A stretch of DNA of 64,000 nt from Rhodospirillaceae bacterium (GCA_016845145.1 JAERTE010000146.1:124001-188000), one strand, 5' to 3'. Positions 47,334-56,042 are shown, numbered from the stretch's first letter. Notes: generated from the sequence alone by a model not told the origin. Numbers and translations are program-made.

Positions 47334-47992
47334 CGCCGACCTCCGGGAAACCAGTATGGCTGTGCTTGGTAGGGGGCGCCGGCGCCGGGCGCCGGATAGC
47401 CATATTGCCGGCCGGGCGGCGCATAGGGGTTAGACGGGCCGTAGGCCTGATAGGGATTTGCGGAAGGCTGCGCAGGATAAGGTGCCTGGGAATAACCTGG
47501 CGAATAATTTGGCGAATAATTTGGCGGATAACCCGTCGGAGCGGTTTCCGCAGCCGGTGGATATTGCGTGTCCACTGACGGGGAGGGGCGTGGCGCCGCC
47601 TGCTCATTGTTAAGCGGCGGGAACGTGTTGAGTGCCGGTTCCTCTGCTGTTGACGGCCCAGGCTGTGGTGCTGGACGTTCCAACGGTGGGAATTGATCGG
47701 TACTCACCCGTGTGGATGTCGGTTCTTTCGGCATCTTCACCACCTGAGGCGGCGCAATGCCGGGGGCGTAGCCCATGGGCGGCAAGGTGCCAACTTGCCC
47801 AGCGCCAGCAGCACTGGCTTGGGAGCGACCGAACAGCATTGATTGGTACGGGCCAATGGGCGGGTCGGGCATGACGGCACTTGGCTCGTCGGCCGCATGC
47901 GCAACGGTTCCCGCTGCCGCTCCGAGCGTGGCCAAGATCAGCAAAATGCAGGTTGGCCGGAGCAGATGGTGAATGTGCACCGCAGCCATCAT
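47330..47992 (-). CDS. Secreted Pro/Tyr-rich protein with NYSP repeats
   Basis: A 220-residue protein with an N-terminal signal (ATLGAAAGTVAHAAD). The first half has a repeated PPLE/PPLN-type motif (QFPPLERPAP; TFPPLNNEQ); the second half has NYSPNYSPGYS and PY repeats, ending WFPGGRR. It overlaps the RND stop (ATGA) and the next gene. Likely an envelope structural or sulfur-globule-associated protein. Confidence 0.7.
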   Translation of the reverse strand: MMAAVHIHHLLRPTCILLILATLGAAAGTVAHAADEPSAVMPDPPIGPYQSMLFGRSQASAAGAGQVGTLPPMGYAPGIAPPQVVKMPKEPTSTRVSTDQFPPLERPAPQPGPSTAEEPALNTFPPLNNEQAAPRPSPSVDTQYPPAAETAPTGYPPNYSPNYSPGYSQAPYPAQPSANPYQAYGPSNPYAPPGRQYGYPAPGAGAPYQAQPYWFPGGRR

Positions 47993-50900
47993 TCCGACCC
48001 TCCCGGCAACTGGCTCTTAAGACGGATGCCACGCCGCTTGCGCTTGGCTTTGGCGGCTGGTTTCGCCGCGCTCTCCTGCGGTGACTTAGTTGCCGCTTTG
48101 GGTGTTGCGGTTGGTTTCGTTTTGGGCTTTGGCTTTGAGGCGGCTTTCGGCTTCGTTGTTGAACGTTTTTTTGCCGCTGCCGGCTTGACCGCAGGCTGAG
48201 ATTGAGTTTTGGTTTCTGGCTCTGGCTCTGGCTCTACCGCAGTTTCAGGCTGTTTGGCCGGCCTTTTCGCGGGGCCACGCAACAGCATTGCCAGTTTCCG
48301 CGATTTGGCAATCTTCGTGGCAAGGCGCACGAGGATTTCAACATTCGCCGATACCCAGTTCCACATGAAGACCGCCATGGCCGGGCCCATAAAGATCGCC
48401 ATGTGTAGGGCCTTTTGCAGCCGGCCTTTCGATGCCTTGTCGGAGGTTGGAGCGGAGGTTGTTTGTTGAGCGGACGATGTCATGGGTGCGGTGCCGCCGC
48501 CGGTGCCAACAATCGCCACGCCATTCGCATCTGTCGGACAGAAGGATTCTCCCGCGCGCACACAACCCAACGGAATGACCACCAGTGTCAGCAAGGTCGA
48601 GATAATCGCTCCGAACAGCAATGAAATCGCCATGCCTTGGAAAATCGGATCGGTCAAGATGACGCTCGATCCCGCCACCAGGGCCAGCGCGGTAATGATG
48701 ATCGGGCGCGTACGGGTGCGGCACGATTGGATCACCGCTTCGCGGACATCCATGCCGTCGGCGATCGCGTGCTTGGTGAAATCCACCAACAAGATGGAGT
48801 TGCGCACGATAATGCCAGCGAGCGCGATAAAGCCGATCATTGACGTTGCGGTGAACGGCGCATTGAACAGCCAATGGCCCGGAATGATGCCGATCAACGT
48901 TAACGGGATCGGCGCCATGATGATGCCGGGCAGGCGGAAATTGCCGAACTCCCAGACCACCAGCATATAGATCAAGATCAGCGCCGCGCCGAAGGCGAGC
49001 CCCATATCGCGGAAGGTTTCGTAAGTGACGGTCCATTCGCCGCTCCACTCAAAGGCGGAAGCAAAGCTATCGGTCGGTGGGCCGAGGTAGTGACCGGCCA
49101 AACTGACTCCGTCGGGCGTGGTGTAGTCAGCCAGCAAATCCTCGACAGCAAACATGCCGTAGATGGGCGCACCCAAGCGGCCTGTCACCTCACCGGTGAC
49201 GTATTCCACGGGCCGCAGATCCTTGTGGTAAATAATCGGATCTTGGGTGGCGCGTCGGAAGCGGCCGAGTTCCGCCAATGGAATCAGGTGGCCGTTTACC
49301 GACGGGATCGGTAATTCACCGACACGGGCGAATTGGGCACGTACAGACAACGGCAGTTGCAACACGATGTAGCGCGGTTCCAGCACGTGACCGGCCTTGA
49401 TGTCGCCCAGCTTGTAGCCGCCCATGGCCATTTCCAGCTGCTTGTTGATCAAATCGGCGGAAACGCCGTGACGCACGGCCTTCTCGCGATCAATGGCGAA
49501 TTCCCACGTGGGATAGGGATCTTGCAGGAAGTTGTCGACATCGACGACGCCGGACGCTTGTTCGAAGATCTTTGTCAGATCCTGGGCAACCTGGACCCGC
49601 GTCGCGCGGTCTGGACCGTAAATTTCAGCGACCATGGTTTGCAGCACCGGTGGGCCCGGCGGCATTTCAACCACCTGAATGCGCGCGCCCAACTTGTCGG
49701 CAACGGGTTTGAGCGCAATGCGGGCGGCATCGGCAATCTCGTGGCTGGAACGCTCGCGGTCGTTTTTGTGCAGCAATTGCACCTGGATGTCGCCGTGCCA
49801 GGGTTGCTGGCGCAGGTAGGTGTGGCGGACAAGCCCGTTGAAATTGAACGGTGATGCAGTGCCCACGTAGGTCTGGACGGATGTGACCTCTTTAAGGTTC
49901 AGCAACTCGTCCGTCAATGCCTGGGCGGTGTTCGCCGTCACCGGCAAGGCGGTGCCGTCGGGCATATTGATGACGACATTGAACTCCGGCTTGTTGTCCA
50001 ACGGCAGCATCTTCACCGTGACCCAGGTCGTGTAGAAAAGCCCGAAGGTAGCGAACAACACCGCGTAAAGTGTCAATCGGAAGGCGCGGTTCTTGCCTTT
50101 GTTCTCGATCAAGGGCGTCAGGGTGCGGCGGAAGAAGCTTTCAAGGCGCTGACTTTGGTCGTGCTCTTTGTCCTGTGCTTTCTTCAATTGATCCAGTGTC
50201 GGACGGATGCGCATGGCCAGCCATGGCGTGAAGATGAACGCTGCGAATAGCGAAAACAGCATGGCCACCGAGCCCAGCACCGGAATAGGCCGCATATACG
50301 GCCCCATCATGCCGCTGACGAAACCCATGGGCAGCAGAGCGGCGATCACCGTGAAGGTGGCTAAGATGGTCGGGTTGCCAACTTCGCGTACGGCCTCGAC
50401 CGAGGTTTCCGTCTCGATTTCACCTTTGATCAGCCAGCGCCGGTAAATGTTTTCAACGACGACAATGGCATCGTCCACCAGGATGCCGATAGAGAAAATC
50501 AGTGCGAACAACGAAACGCGGTCGATTGTGTAGCCCAATAGCCAAGCTGCGAATACAGTCGCCAGGATTACAACAGGGATGACGATCAACACCACCAACG
50601 CCGGTTTATAACCCAAGAAAAACCAGATGAGTAAGGTCACCGCAGCGGTGGCGACAAACAGCTTGATCAACAGCTCATTGACCTTGTCGTTGGCCGTTTC
50701 GCCGTAGTTGCGGGTAACGGCAACATTGATGTTATCGGGTATCACATGGCCTTTGAGGCGTTCGATTTGTTGCAGCACACCTTCAGCCACCGTGACCCCG
50801 TTGGTGGAGGGTTTCTTGGCGACAGCGATGGTGACGGCAGGTGCTCCAAGATTGATGGCTTCGCTTTCCGTCTGGCCCTCTGATTGGCTGCCAGGGTGTG

Positions 50901-51795
50901 CAGGGCCGACATAATACTGGACGATGGAACCGGCGGCGGCTGGCTGGAATGTGACATCGGCGATGTCGCTGACATAAACCGGCGCGCCGTCGCGGGTGCC
51001 GACCATCAGGCGCTTGACGTCATCGGTGGTTTCCAGGAAGGCGCCCGACTGCAACTTGAACGCACCACCTCCGGTTTCCACATAGCCCATCTCGCGTTCC
51101 GAGTTGGCGGCACTGACGGTCTTGGCGATCTGGCCGGCGCTGATGCCGTAGCCGGCCAGTCGCTCGGGCAGAATCTCGACGCGGATTTCCTCTGCTCGAC
51201 CGCCGACGATGAAGCTCTGGCTGGTTTTTGGTACTTCCTTCAAACGTTGCAACACGTCGAACGCCACTTGGCGCAAGACCGCATCGTCCAGTTCATCGGA
51301 CCACAGTGTCAGTGTCACCACCGGCACGTCGTCAACGCCCTTAGGCTTGACCAACGGGCGCGACACGCCGGGTGGAATTTTGTCCATGTTGGACATCAAC
51401 TTGTCGTAGAGCTTGACCAGCGAGCGTTCCATGTCTTCGCCGACCTCGAACTGTACCGTGACCATTCCCTGGCCGCGTTGCGAAGCGGAGTAGACGTGTT
51501 TGACGCCCGGAATCTCACTCATCATGCGTTCCAATGGGTCGGTGGCAAGGCTCGCGACCTGCTGTGACGATGCTCCCGGATAGGAGAAAAACACATCCAC
51601 CATGGGTACGGAGATCTGCGGATCTTCCTGACGTGGGGTGAACAACAAACCAAGGATGCCCACCGCCAGACTGGCCGCCAAAAGCAGCGGTGATAGCGGC
51701 GAGTGAATAAAACTCCTGGCCATGCGGCCGGCGAGGCCCAGATCCTGGTCAGGCATTGTTCCGGTATCCGGTTGGGGGGAGGTGTCGTGTGCCAT
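47989..51795 (-). CDS. RND-superfamily efflux permease with long basic C-terminal tail
   Basis: A 1268-residue inner-membrane permease. The first ~1080 residues are a complete RND (HAE/AcrB-like) core with paired porter domains and ~12 helices: the N-terminal helix-1 region, the proton-relay helix (FALIFSIGILVDDAIVVVENIYR) and IGFIALAGIIVRNSILLVDFTK. The usual ~1050-residue chain is then extended by an extra hydrophobic segment and a ~110-residue Lys/Ala/Pro-rich cytoplasmic tail (KAASKPKPKTKPTATPKA). Start at 51795 has GGAG 9 bases upstream. With the upstream membrane fusion protein it forms an efflux pair; no TolC-type channel is in the operon. Confidence 0.9.
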   Translation of the reverse strand: MAHDTSPQPDTGTMPDQDLGLAGRMARSFIHSPLSPLLLAASLAVGILGLLFTPRQEDPQISVPMVDVFFSYPGASSQQVASLATDPLERMMSEIPGVKHVYSASQRGQGMVTVQFEVGEDMERSLVKLYDKLMSNMDKIPPGVSRPLVKPKGVDDVPVVTLTLWSDELDDAVLRQVAFDVLQRLKEVPKTSQSFIVGGRAEEIRVEILPERLAGYGISAGQIAKTVSAANSEREMGYVETGGGAFKLQSGAFLETTDDVKRLMVGTRDGAPVYVSDIADVTFQPAAAGSIVQYYVGPAHPGSQSEGQTESEAINLGAPAVTIAVAKKPSTNGVTVAEGVLQQIERLKGHVIPDNINVAVTRNYGETANDKVNELLIKLFVATAAVTLLIWFFLGYKPALVVLIVIPVVILATVFAAWLLGYTIDRVSLFALIFSIGILVDDAIVVVENIYRRWLIKGEIETETSVEAVREVGNPTILATFTVIAALLPMGFVSGMMGPYMRPIPVLGSVAMLFSLFAAFIFTPWLAMRIRPTLDQLKKAQDKEHDQSQRLESFFRRTLTPLIENKGKNRAFRLTLYAVLFATFGLFYTTWVTVKMLPLDNKPEFNVVINMPDGTALPVTANTAQALTDELLNLKEVTSVQTYVGTASPFNFNGLVRHTYLRQQPWHGDIQVQLLHKNDRERSSHEIADAARIALKPVADKLGARIQVVEMPPGPPVLQTMVAEIYGPDRATRVQVAQDLTKIFEQASGVVDVDNFLQDPYPTWEFAIDREKAVRHGVSADLINKQLEMAMGGYKLGDIKAGHVLEPRYIVLQLPLSVRAQFARVGELPIPSVNGHLIPLAELGRFRRATQDPIIYHKDLRPVEYVTGEVTGRLGAPIYGMFAVEDLLADYTTPDGVSLAGHYLGPPTDSFASAFEWSGEWTVTYETFRDMGLAFGAALILIYMLVVWEFGNFRLPGIIMAPIPLTLIGIIPGHWLFNAPFTATSMIGFIALAGIIVRNSILLVDFTKHAIADGMDVREAVIQSCRTRTRPIIITALALVAGSSVILTDPIFQGMAISLLFGAIISTLLTLVVIPLGCVRAGESFCPTDANGVAIVGTGGGTAPMTSSAQQTTSAPTSDKASKGRLQKALHMAIFMGPAMAVFMWNWVSANVEILVRLATKIAKSRKLAMLLRGPAKRPAKQPETAVEPEPEPETKTQSQPAVKPAAAKKRSTTKPKAASKPKPKTKPTATPKAATKSPQESAAKPAAKAKRKRRGIRLKSQLPGGSE

Positions 51796-51814
51796 GAGTT
51801 GAACTCCGGCCCCG

Positions 51815-53005
51815 CTACTGGGTGGCCCGGCGCGCTGCCGCACCGGTTGCCGGAGGGTTCAGCACGATCTGGTCGCCGACCTTGGCGCCCGCCAAAATGC
51901 TGATCTGATCATCGCCCGTTGCGGCGCCGAGACGTACCAAGCGCAACGACGGCTTGCCGTCCTTCATGACATAGATGCCAGGCAGGCTGCCGCGCCAGAT
52001 AACGGCTGATTTCGGGATCACGATGCGGGCGTCGTCGCTGGCGTTGAGATCAGGGATACGCACCTCTGCGTACATGCCGGGGCCGCCGGCGACACCGAGC
52101 GGCAAGTCAAACTTCACGGTTACGGTGTGCCGTGACGAATCAGCCATGGGGTAAATTCGTGCCACGCGAGCCTTGGTTTCTTGGGCATGCACATCCAATT
52201 GTGCCGGTACGATCATGCCGACGCTGAGGCCTGCCACCAAGCGCACCGGGACCTCGGCCTGGATGCGCAGATACTTTGTGTGGGCAAATTTGATCAGCGG
52301 CTGGCCGGGCTGCACTGTGTCGCCCGGCTCTACCAACTTTTCGACGATGACTCCGTCAAAGGGCGCCATGGTCAGGGCATCGCGAATTTTCGCATCCAGC
52401 AGATCGATCTGGGCGCGCGAACTCATCACCCGCGACTGTGCTTGGTTCAGGTTGCTGTATTGGGTCGAGAGATCAGCGTAGCGATCAACCCAGGGACTGG
52501 AGTTGTTTCTGTCCATGAAATTGCCGAAACCGCGGGTGAACATCTGGTCGAACAGCATCGGCATGCCCATGCCGCCCGAACGGTTGATGTTGTTGACGCT
52601 GGGCGACCACATTTCGCGGTTATACTGAACCTGCGCATTACGTACGATCGCTTCGGCGTGGTTGAACTCGGCCAGTGCAGCGCGGCGCTGGGCCTGCAGG
52701 TCGTCGTCGTCAATGCGGACCAAAAGCTCGCCTTGGGTTTTGGAATCTCCCTCACCGCCGCCGACAAACAACACTTGACCCGGCGTTTGCGCGGAAAGCG
52801 TCACCTCCTTGTAGGGAACCACCTTGCCACCGATAGTCGCTGCTGTTCCGACCGATGCTTTCTCAATAGTCGAGAGCCGATATTCGGCTGCTTCAATCGA
52901 TTGGCCGCACAACCCCGCCAATAGGGCGCCAGCCCATATGCCGGCCACCCATATCCCGCTGGTGCGAAATCCTTTCAACCGATCATTTGAAATCAGACCG
53001 ACCAT
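51815..53005 (-). CDS. RND membrane fusion protein (HlyD/AcrA type)
   Basis: A 396-residue periplasmic adaptor. N-terminal signal/anchor, then the lipoyl half-motifs GGKVVPYKEVTLSAQTPGQV and APFDGVIVEKLVEPGDTVQPGQPL, an alpha-hairpin and a beta-barrel (VPVRLVAGLSVGMIVPAQLD) with membrane-proximal domain. A Met/Asn/Arg insertion in the hairpin (NNINRSGGMGMPMLFDQMFTRGFGN region) is unusual. Start 53005 has GGGAG 6 bases upstream. First gene of the sigma-54 operon; it lies 20 bases upstream of the permease. Confidence 0.9.
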   Translation of the reverse strand: MVGLISNDRLKGFRTSGIWVAGIWAGALLAGLCGQSIEAAEYRLSTIEKASVGTAATIGGKVVPYKEVTLSAQTPGQVLFVGGGEGDSKTQGELLVRIDDDDLQAQRRAALAEFNHAEAIVRNAQVQYNREMWSPSVNNINRSGGMGMPMLFDQMFTRGFGNFMDRNNSSPWVDRYADLSTQYSNLNQAQSRVMSSRAQIDLLDAKIRDALTMAPFDGVIVEKLVEPGDTVQPGQPLIKFAHTKYLRIQAEVPVRLVAGLSVGMIVPAQLDVHAQETKARVARIYPMADSSRHTVTVKFDLPLGVAGGPGMYAEVRIPDLNASDDARIVIPKSAVIWRGSLPGIYVMKDGKPSLRLVRLGAATGDDQISILAGAKVGDQIVLNPPATGAAARRATQ

Positions 53006-53057
53006 AACCTTCTCCCTGCTGTACGGCGTTGCGTTAGATGCCGTTGCGACTCTAATT

Positions 53058-53073
53058 AGCAACAGGCGTGCCA
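53058..53073 (-). promoter_or_regulatory. Sigma-54 (-24/-12) promoter
   Basis: On the minus strand the bases read TGGCACGCCTGTTGCT, an exact match to TGGCACG-N4-TTGCT with correct GG/GC spacing. The start of transcription would fall near 53047, about 41 bases before the membrane fusion protein start. A dedicated activator is encoded divergently at 53263. Confidence 0.93.
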
Positions 53074-53130
53074 ACTTTTAACCTATTGATAATAAACAAT
53101 AAATTTTCCACCTATGAATCGCGTGCAACA

Positions 53131-53160
53131 GGTATCATTGGGAGAACCCAAGTGATATCC
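53131..53160. repeat. Imperfect inverted repeat in the divergent control region
   Basis: TATCATTGGG pairs with CCCAAGTGATA across AGAA, with one bulge. It lies between the sigma-54 promoter and the TGTTGCGCAACA site and may be an operator, a bend site or a hairpin in the activator leader. No function can be assigned. Confidence 0.4.
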
Positions 53161-53211
53161 GCCTAACTCATTGTTATAAAAAATAAAAATGTGGTTTGGG
53201 TGGGCTCGAAA

Positions 53212-53223
53212 TGTTGCGCAACA
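53212..53223. promoter_or_regulatory. Candidate upstream activating sequence
   Basis: TGTTGCGCAACA is a perfect 12-bp palindrome about 165 bases upstream of the inferred sigma-54 transcription start. TGCAACA half-sites also occur at 53124-53130, 53234-53240 and 53264-53270. Sigma-54 activators normally bind such dyads as dimers or hexamers. The position 5' of the activator gene suggests autoregulation too. Confidence 0.65.
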
Positions 53224-53262
53224 CTTTCTGACATGCAACACTCGCCATTGAACGGAGGCGTG

Positions 53263-54627
53263 ATGCAACACCTACAAGACTTCGGCGATATCCTCGTAAC
53301 CATCAATCCATTCGTTGACGGTGTCGTGTTGATTGCTGATGAACACGGAACCATCCGCTGCCAGAGCCAAGATCCGGAAAGGCTATTGGGCTGGACTGGC
53401 GTCGAGCCTGTCGAGTCTTTGGCAGCATTTGGGCCGATCAATCTTTTGCGCACAATCGATGCCCGCCAGGCGGAGGCGGAGAAATTGGGTGTGGCGAACG
53501 CGGTGGGCATGCTGAGTTTTCGAATGCCTGGCGGCGATAACGGCGCGCCGGGCAATTTGCGTATCCATACGAAATGGCTGGAGTGCCTGACGGATGGTGA
53601 AAAGTTGCGATTGGTGGTCGTGCAAAACGATAGCAGTGGCGATACGCAGCAGGCACCGGCGAACGGAAACAAGAATGATCTGGTGTCGACGGATCAGCGG
53701 ATGCTTGAGATTTTGTCGAGGGTGGAACAGGTCGCGCCATCGACGGCATTTGTGTTGTTGCAGGGCGAATCAGGCACCGGAAAAACCCATATTGCGCGGA
53801 TGATCCATGCCAACAGCCCACGACGCGATGAGCCGCTGGTGGAAGTCAATTGCGCGGCAATCCCGGAACAACTGATAGAATCCGAATTGTTCGGCCATGT
53901 GAAAGGCGCGTTCACCGGCGCCACGAGCGACCGTGCTGGGCGCTTTCAAGCAGCGAACAACGGCACCTTGTTGCTCGATGAGGTTGGTGAGATTCCGCTG
54001 CATTTGCAGGCAAAGTTGTTGAAAGCCGTGCAGGAGCAACGGTTCGAAATGGTCGGCTCCGATAAGTCCGTGAGCGTCGATGTGCGCGTCATCAGCGCGT
54101 CGAACCGCGATCTCAAGCAAATGGTCGACGCCGGTGAGTTTCGGGCAGATCTCTATTACCGCCTGGCGGTGATTCCGATGATCATTCCGCCGTTACGCGA
54201 ACGGCCGGAGGATATTCCGCTGATGCTCAAGCATCTGTGCACGAACTTGGTTGATCGCGGGTACCCCGACAACATCGATTGTTCGCCCGAAGCCATGCGT
54301 TTGATGATGGATTATTTTTGGCCCGGCAATGTCCGCGAGATGGAAAACGCCGTGGAGCATGCCGTTGTCTGCGCGGTAAACAATACGGTGCGTCCCGAAA
54401 GCCTGCCGCAAACGGTTCGGGAATATTCAAGCTCTCCAAATGTCATTGCGCCGACGAACGGCAATGGGAATGGTAAGGGCTTGGACCCAGACGAGGCCGA
54501 ACAAGTGCGCGAGATGCGTGAGGCCTTGGATTCTTGCGAAGGCAACAAATCCCGCGCGGCGAAAATGCTGGGGATTGACCGCACGACTTTGTGGCGACGC
54601 ATGCAGCGGCACGGCTTGGACGCATAA
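53263..54627 (+). CDS. Sigma-54-dependent transcriptional activator (PAS-like/AAA+/Fis)
   Basis: A 454-residue bacterial enhancer-binding protein. The N-terminal ~130 residues look like a PAS sensor (INPFVDGVVLIADEHGTIRCQS). The AAA+ domain has Walker A GESGTGKTH near 168, the sigma-54 contact loop GAFTGA near 216, Walker B LLLDEVGEIPL and the arginine-finger region. The C-terminus is a Fis-type helix-turn-helix (NKSRAAKMLGIDRTTLWRRM). ATG 53263 has GGAGG upstream. It is divergent from the RND operon, whose sigma-54 promoter it probably drives. The signal sensed by the PAS-like domain is unknown. Confidence 0.93.
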   Translation: MQHLQDFGDILVTINPFVDGVVLIADEHGTIRCQSQDPERLLGWTGVEPVESLAAFGPINLLRTIDARQAEAEKLGVANAVGMLSFRMPGGDNGAPGNLRIHTKWLECLTDGEKLRLVVVQNDSSGDTQQAPANGNKNDLVSTDQRMLEILSRVEQVAPSTAFVLLQGESGTGKTHIARMIHANSPRRDEPLVEVNCAAIPEQLIESELFGHVKGAFTGATSDRAGRFQAANNGTLLLDEVGEIPLHLQAKLLKAVQEQRFEMVGSDKSVSVDVRVISASNRDLKQMVDAGEFRADLYYRLAVIPMIIPPLRERPEDIPLMLKHLCTNLVDRGYPDNIDCSPEAMRLMMDYFWPGNVREMENAVEHAVVCAVNNTVRPESLPQTVREYSSSPNVIAPTNGNGNGKGLDPDEAEQVREMREALDSCEGNKSRAAKMLGIDRTTLWRRMQRHGLDA

Positions 54628-54639
54628 TGAAGAAAGAAA

Positions 54640-54667
54640 CGGCGCCGTGGATTTCTCCACGGCGCCG
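54640..54667. terminator. Bidirectional hairpin terminator
   Basis: CGGCGCCGTGGA pairs perfectly with TCCACGGCGCCG around TTTC. On the minus strand it is followed by GTTTCTTTCTTC, giving an intrinsic terminator for the sulfur-globule gene; it probably also ends the activator transcript. Confidence 0.8.
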
Positions 54668-54715
54668 CCGGAAATTGGACCCGCCTATTTCTAGGGAGGC
54701 CCCAGGGAGGCTATA

Positions 54716-55081
54716 TTACTTGGTTGCCGGAGCCTTTTCCGCGTCAGCAGCTTTTGCTTGCGGGGCGTAAGGCTGGAACGGGGCACCCGGTGCAACGGCG
54801 TGCGGTGCAACACCGTAAGGCGCGCCATAGGGAGCACCATAGTAAGCAGCGTGCGGGGCGCCATAGTAGGGATAGCCACCGTAGTAGGGGTTGCCATAGC
54901 CGTAGCCATTACCGGCGCCATTGCCACGAGCCGAGAAGCTCATGGAGAAGTTGCCGTCGCCATAGCCGTTGCCGGAGTTGTTCCAGGGGCCACCCCACCA
55001 GAATGCGTCTGCGGACGTGGCTGCAACACTGGCGGTGCCGATGATGCCGGTAACCAACAAAGTTTTCATAAACGATTTCAT
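54716..55081 (-). CDS. Sulfur-globule-type secreted Gly/Tyr/Pro-rich protein (copy 2)
   Basis: A 121-residue secreted protein (signal peptide to SADAFWW). The mature chain holds [30 protein letters not shown], and Tyr/Pro/Ala repeats ([11 protein letters not shown]), then a charged end AEKAPATK. The MSFSxRGxG motif and APATK end are shared with copy 1. It has its own promoter region and is convergent with the activator gene. Probably a coat protein of periplasmic sulfur globules. Confidence 0.82.
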   Translation of the reverse strand: MKSFMKTLLVTGIIGTASVAATSADAFWWGGPWNNSGNGYGDGNFSMSFSARGNGAGNGYGYGNPYYGGYPYYGAPHAAYYGAPYGAPYGVAPHAVAPGAPFQPYAPQAKAADAEKAPATK

Positions 55082-55538
55082 ATCAAGATCTCCTCAATGT
55101 ACCCACTTGCTTCAATGTGAACACCGGAGCCGTGGGAGCTGTCCTGCGTTCCGAGGGTCGTGTGACCCGCCTGAAAAATTGCTGACCCATTTGCTCTTGC
55201 CGTGTCGTGAGGTCAGCGGCCTGTTATTTCCTTCCACATTCAATCATTTCTCTTTAAACAATTGATTGCGTAGATAGATATATACAGAATTATGATTATA
55301 TAGGTCAATAGATTTTTTGATGAATTTGCGATTTTCATCATATATTCGATCTAACCTATTGATTTTAAATGAATCAAAATTTTCGAACTTCCGAAAATAA
55401 TAGTTTTATGGCGGCCTGGGAAAAGAATTCTCTTCCCATTTTCATATTCGATATTTATAAAATGAGATTAGATTGCATGATGCGCGGCTCGTTTTGGCCC
55501 TGTGCGTCCCGGTTTAAACCTTGTTCAGGAGATAGGGC
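55082..55538. other. Divergent intergenic region between globule and DsrE2 genes
   Basis: AT-rich from ~55240 to 55470. It holds an inverted repeat TGATGAA (55318-55324) / TTCATCA (55334-55340), a hairpin GGGTC-GTGT-GACCC at 55155-55168, and the sequence TAACCTATTGATTTTA at 55352-55367 that recurs at 61350. No sigma-54 consensus was found on either strand. No gene is supported. Confidence 0.5.
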
Positions 55539-56042
55539 ATGCCCGCTGATCCCGCCCCGAATGCCAAGAAAATGACTATTATCGTCACCAAGGGAACCCT
55601 TGATTGGGCGTATCCACCATTCATTCTGGGGACCACCGGTGCCGCTATGGATGTGGACGTGACGATGTTCTTCACCTTCTATGGTTTGCAGCTCCTTAAG
55701 AAGGATGTCAGCCATCTACAGATTTCCACACTGGGAAACCCCGGTATGGAAATGCCGATGATGGGTATGCATATGCAAATGCCGAACCTAGTTTCGACGA
55801 TCCCTGGTGTTGATGCCGCGTGCACCAAGATGATGAAGAACATGATCAAGAAAAAGGGTGTGGCGTCCATCGAAGAGCTGCGTGAGATCGCCATTGAGGG
55901 CGACGTCAAAATGGTCGGCTGTCAAATGACCATGGATCTGTTCGAATGGTCACAAGACGATATGATCGATGGGATCGAAATCGGCGGCGCCGCGACCTAT
56001 ATGGGCGAAGCGCTTGAATCGGACATCAATCTCTATATCTAA
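55539..56042 (+). CDS. DsrE2-type DsrE/DsrF/DrsH-like protein
   Basis: A 167-residue protein of the DsrE superfamily. TIIVTKGTLDWAYPPFILG at the N-terminus and KMVGCQMTMDLFEW with the conserved Cys near residue 127 are the DsrE2-type marks; a second Cys is in VDAACTKMMKN. A Met-rich loop (GMEMPMMGMHMQMPN) sits between them. DsrE2/DsrE proteins carry persulfide sulfur in sulfur-oxidation pathways. It lies next to a persulfide-type repressor and a globule protein. Confidence 0.88.
   Translation: MPADPAPNAKKMTIIVTKGTLDWAYPPFILGTTGAAMDVDVTMFFTFYGLQLLKKDVSHLQISTLGNPGMEMPMMGMHMQMPNLVSTIPGVDAACTKMMKNMIKKKGVASIEELREIAIEGDVKMVGCQMTMDLFEWSQDDMIDGIEIGGAATYMGEALESDINLYI

Noticed and set aside
47495-47535. 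Direct repeats that could look like iterons
   Set aside because: They are in-frame codon repeats encoding NYSP units of the secreted Pro/Tyr-rich protein; no replication gene is nearby.
55082-55538. Second sigma-54 promoter for the globule or DsrE2 gene
   Set aside because: No GG-N10-GC match with TGGCAC/TTGC character was found on either strand.
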